Assembly: GCF_002127655.1 (NCBI RefSeq)
Contig: NZ_NEHB01000034.1
Span: 1 to 64,000, forward strand
From: Janthinobacterium sp. GW456P
GTDB lineage: Bacteria; Pseudomonadota; Gammaproteobacteria; Burkholderiales; Burkholderiaceae_D
DNA: 64,000 nucleotides
Reading direction: 5' to 3'
The translations under genes were made by a program, and so were the position numbers. Positions 62,779 to 64,000 of this stretch are shown here, piece by piece (the stretch's first letter is position 1; the number at the start of each line of letters is the position of its first letter). Under the pieces are notes generated by a model that did no database searches, was not told the DNA's origin, and saw nothing but the letters and a program-made list of their open reading frames with translations.

Positions 62779-64000
62779 TTAATGGCGCGGCAGGGTGGCC
62801 AGCTTGCGGTTCCAGATGGCGACGGCCTGGTCCAGCGCCTGCTTGACGTCCTGTTTGCCCGTCACGCCCGCCTCGACGGCTTTCACCAGCGAGCGGCGCA
62901 GTTCGTCGTAGTCGTCGATGCCGGCCACGTACAGGGTGCGCGAGTGGCCCATCGAGAGGGCGCCGGCGGCAACGGCCTTTTCGGCCGCGCCCGCGTTTGC
63001 CTGCGTGGCGAGGAAAAACGGATCGGCCGCCGCTTTCACGGTGGTGGGAAAGACGCTGGCCTGCCTGGCGAAAGCCAGCTGGTTGTCGTCGTTCGTCAGG
63101 AAGCGCGCGAACTGGCCGACCGATGGCAGCTGGCGCGCCGGCACGCCTTTCGGTATGGCGAAGTGCACCAGCCAGCCGCCGTCGGCGATGCCGGTGGGGC
63201 CCAGCGGCGCGGGCGCCACGTCGGTGATCGCGTAGATGTCTTTCGCGTCGCCGCGGATGCGCTGCATGGCCGTCGGCGGCGCCAGCAGCATGCCCAGGCG
63301 GCCGCCCTTGTAGGCGTCAATGACGGCCGGGAAATTGTCTTCGGCGAACAGGCTTTCCTTCAGCAGGCCGCCCACCTTGTAGGTGTCGGCCAGTTTCTGC
63401 ACCAGCGCCACGTGCTGCGGCGAATTGAAGACGGCGCGCTTGTCCGTGATGACGGCCAGGCCCTGCTGCATGAACAGGCCGTCGATTTTCGAGAGGGCCG
63501 GGGCGATGCCGGCCTTGCCCGTGCGTTGCGCGATCTGGCGCGCGAATGCCAGCTGTTCATCGAGGCTGGCGGGGCCGCGCGACAGGCCCGCCTGTTTGAA
63601 AATGGCGGTATTGAAGGCGATCACCGCGACATTGCTGTACATGGGAAAACCGTAGGTGCGGCCCTTGAAGCGCAGGTCGTCCAGGGCGCTGGGAATGTAG
63701 CTGGCGCGCGCTTGCGCGATCAGGCCGTCGACGGGTGTGAGCAAGCCGTCGCGCGCAAATTCGTCGGCCCAAGGCACGTTCAGGCTGACCAGCGCGGGCG
63801 GCGTGCCGGCCACGATGCGCGTGACCAGCTTGGTCTGGATGACGTCCCACGGGAAGTCGATCCATTCGATCTTGACGCCGGGATTCTGCGCCTCATAGCG
63901 CGCCACCACCGCATTGAAATACGGCGTGAACTTCGGCTTCATGCTGAAGGTCCAGAATTCGATTTTCTCGCCAGCCCATGCCTGCGGCGCGAGCAGGCCC
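62779..64000 (-). CDS. Extracellular sugar-binding protein of the ABC importer (partial)
   Basis: The frame runs off the right edge; at least 407 residues are visible. The visible N-terminus reads LLAPQAWAGEKIEFWTFSMK, the end of a signal peptide followed by the mature start. SBP family-1 motifs include NPGVKIEWIDFPWDVIQTKL, VSLNVPWADEFARDGLL, FKGRTYGFPMYSNVAVIAFNTAIFK. It delivers the sugar to the permeases. First visible gene of the operon. Confidence 0.9.
   Translation of the reverse strand, partial: GLLAPQAWAGEKIEFWTFSMKPKFTPYFNAVVARYEAQNPGVKIEWIDFPWDVIQTKLVTRIVAGTPPALVSLNVPWADEFARDGLLTPVDGLIAQARASYIPSALDDLRFKGRTYGFPMYSNVAVIAFNTAIFKQAGLSRGPASLDEQLAFARQIAQRTGKAGIAPALSKIDGLFMQQGLAVITDKRAVFNSPQHVALVQKLADTYKVGGLLKESLFAEDNFPAVIDAYKGGRLGMLLAPPTAMQRIRGDAKDIYAITDVAPAPLGPTGIADGGWLVHFAIPKGVPARQLPSVGQFARFLTNDDNQLAFARQASVFPTTVKAAADPFFLATQANAGAAEKAVAAGALSMGHSRTLYVAGIDDYDELRRSLVKAVEAGVTGKQDVKQALDQAVAIWNRKLATLPRH

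Overview
The window is a high-GC chromosomal segment of a betaproteobacterium. Protein sequences such as the GRDP-like, DUF3579 and DUF1345 proteins, the etf/alaS/rpsP neighbourhoods and the style of the TonB receptors point to the Oxalobacteraceae (Janthinobacterium/Massilia/Duganella type). This placement is inferred from family resemblance only. I see no rRNA, tRNA, prophage, insertion sequence with a transposase, or CRISPR array. Nearly all of the window is coding.

Layout. 1-13.2 kb: the 3' end of an unidentified gene carrying a perfect 66-bp in-frame tandem duplication, a VanZ-like protein, a gap with a candidate structured RNA, an SDR dehydrogenase, a lemA/TPM operon, pyrF, sbcB, a DUF5610 protein, a cyclic-nucleotide-domain diguanylate cyclase, a ribosome hibernation factor, a DUF1345 protein, an MFS exporter, and a ferredoxin-flavin reductase divergent from an NAD-dependent epimerase. 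13.2-28.8 kb: several small unknown genes, a GRDP-like protein with a YSGRAVQ repeat tail, an orphan CHASE/NarX-type kinase, glnS, a J-domain protein followed by three unknown genes, a LysR/MFS divergent pair, a LytS/LytTR two-component pair and ugpQ. 28.8-47.7 kb: a zinc module (ZnuD-like receptor, Fur/Zur box, Fur-family regulator), alaS, a TusA-like protein, etfBA plus an acyl-CoA dehydrogenase, rpsP-rimM-trmD-rplS, a CoA-type Nudix hydrolase, a CobD/CbiB-like protein, DUF3579 and CBS proteins, and an AraC/GyrI regulator overlapping an Lnt-like acyltransferase. 47.9-64.0 kb: a sugar-uptake region that looks like an N-acetylglucosamine or chitin-oligosaccharide locus. It holds a GntR/UTRA regulator, two large tandem TonB receptors, two convergent NagX/DUF5009 membrane proteins, a TPR protein, and an ABC importer (ATPase, two permeases, partial binding protein) with an AmpG-like MFS gene inserted in the operon.

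The least ordinary signal is a dispersed ~115-135-bp element present four times (4961-5078, 19708-19839, 42249-42362, 45185-45319). Its core is conserved. Its terminal stems differ in sequence between copies but pair within each copy. Three copies begin 0-2 nt after a stop codon, always in the same orientation relative to the upstream gene. A second, REP-like family (GTAGGTCGG...CCGACCTAC) occurs at 22.2 and 28.7 kb, and one copy contains an 8-bp microsatellite. Other points of interest are intrinsic terminators placed 14-20 nt before a start codon, a candidate ~180-nt RNA at 694-876, and divergent genes whose starts are 12 bp apart.
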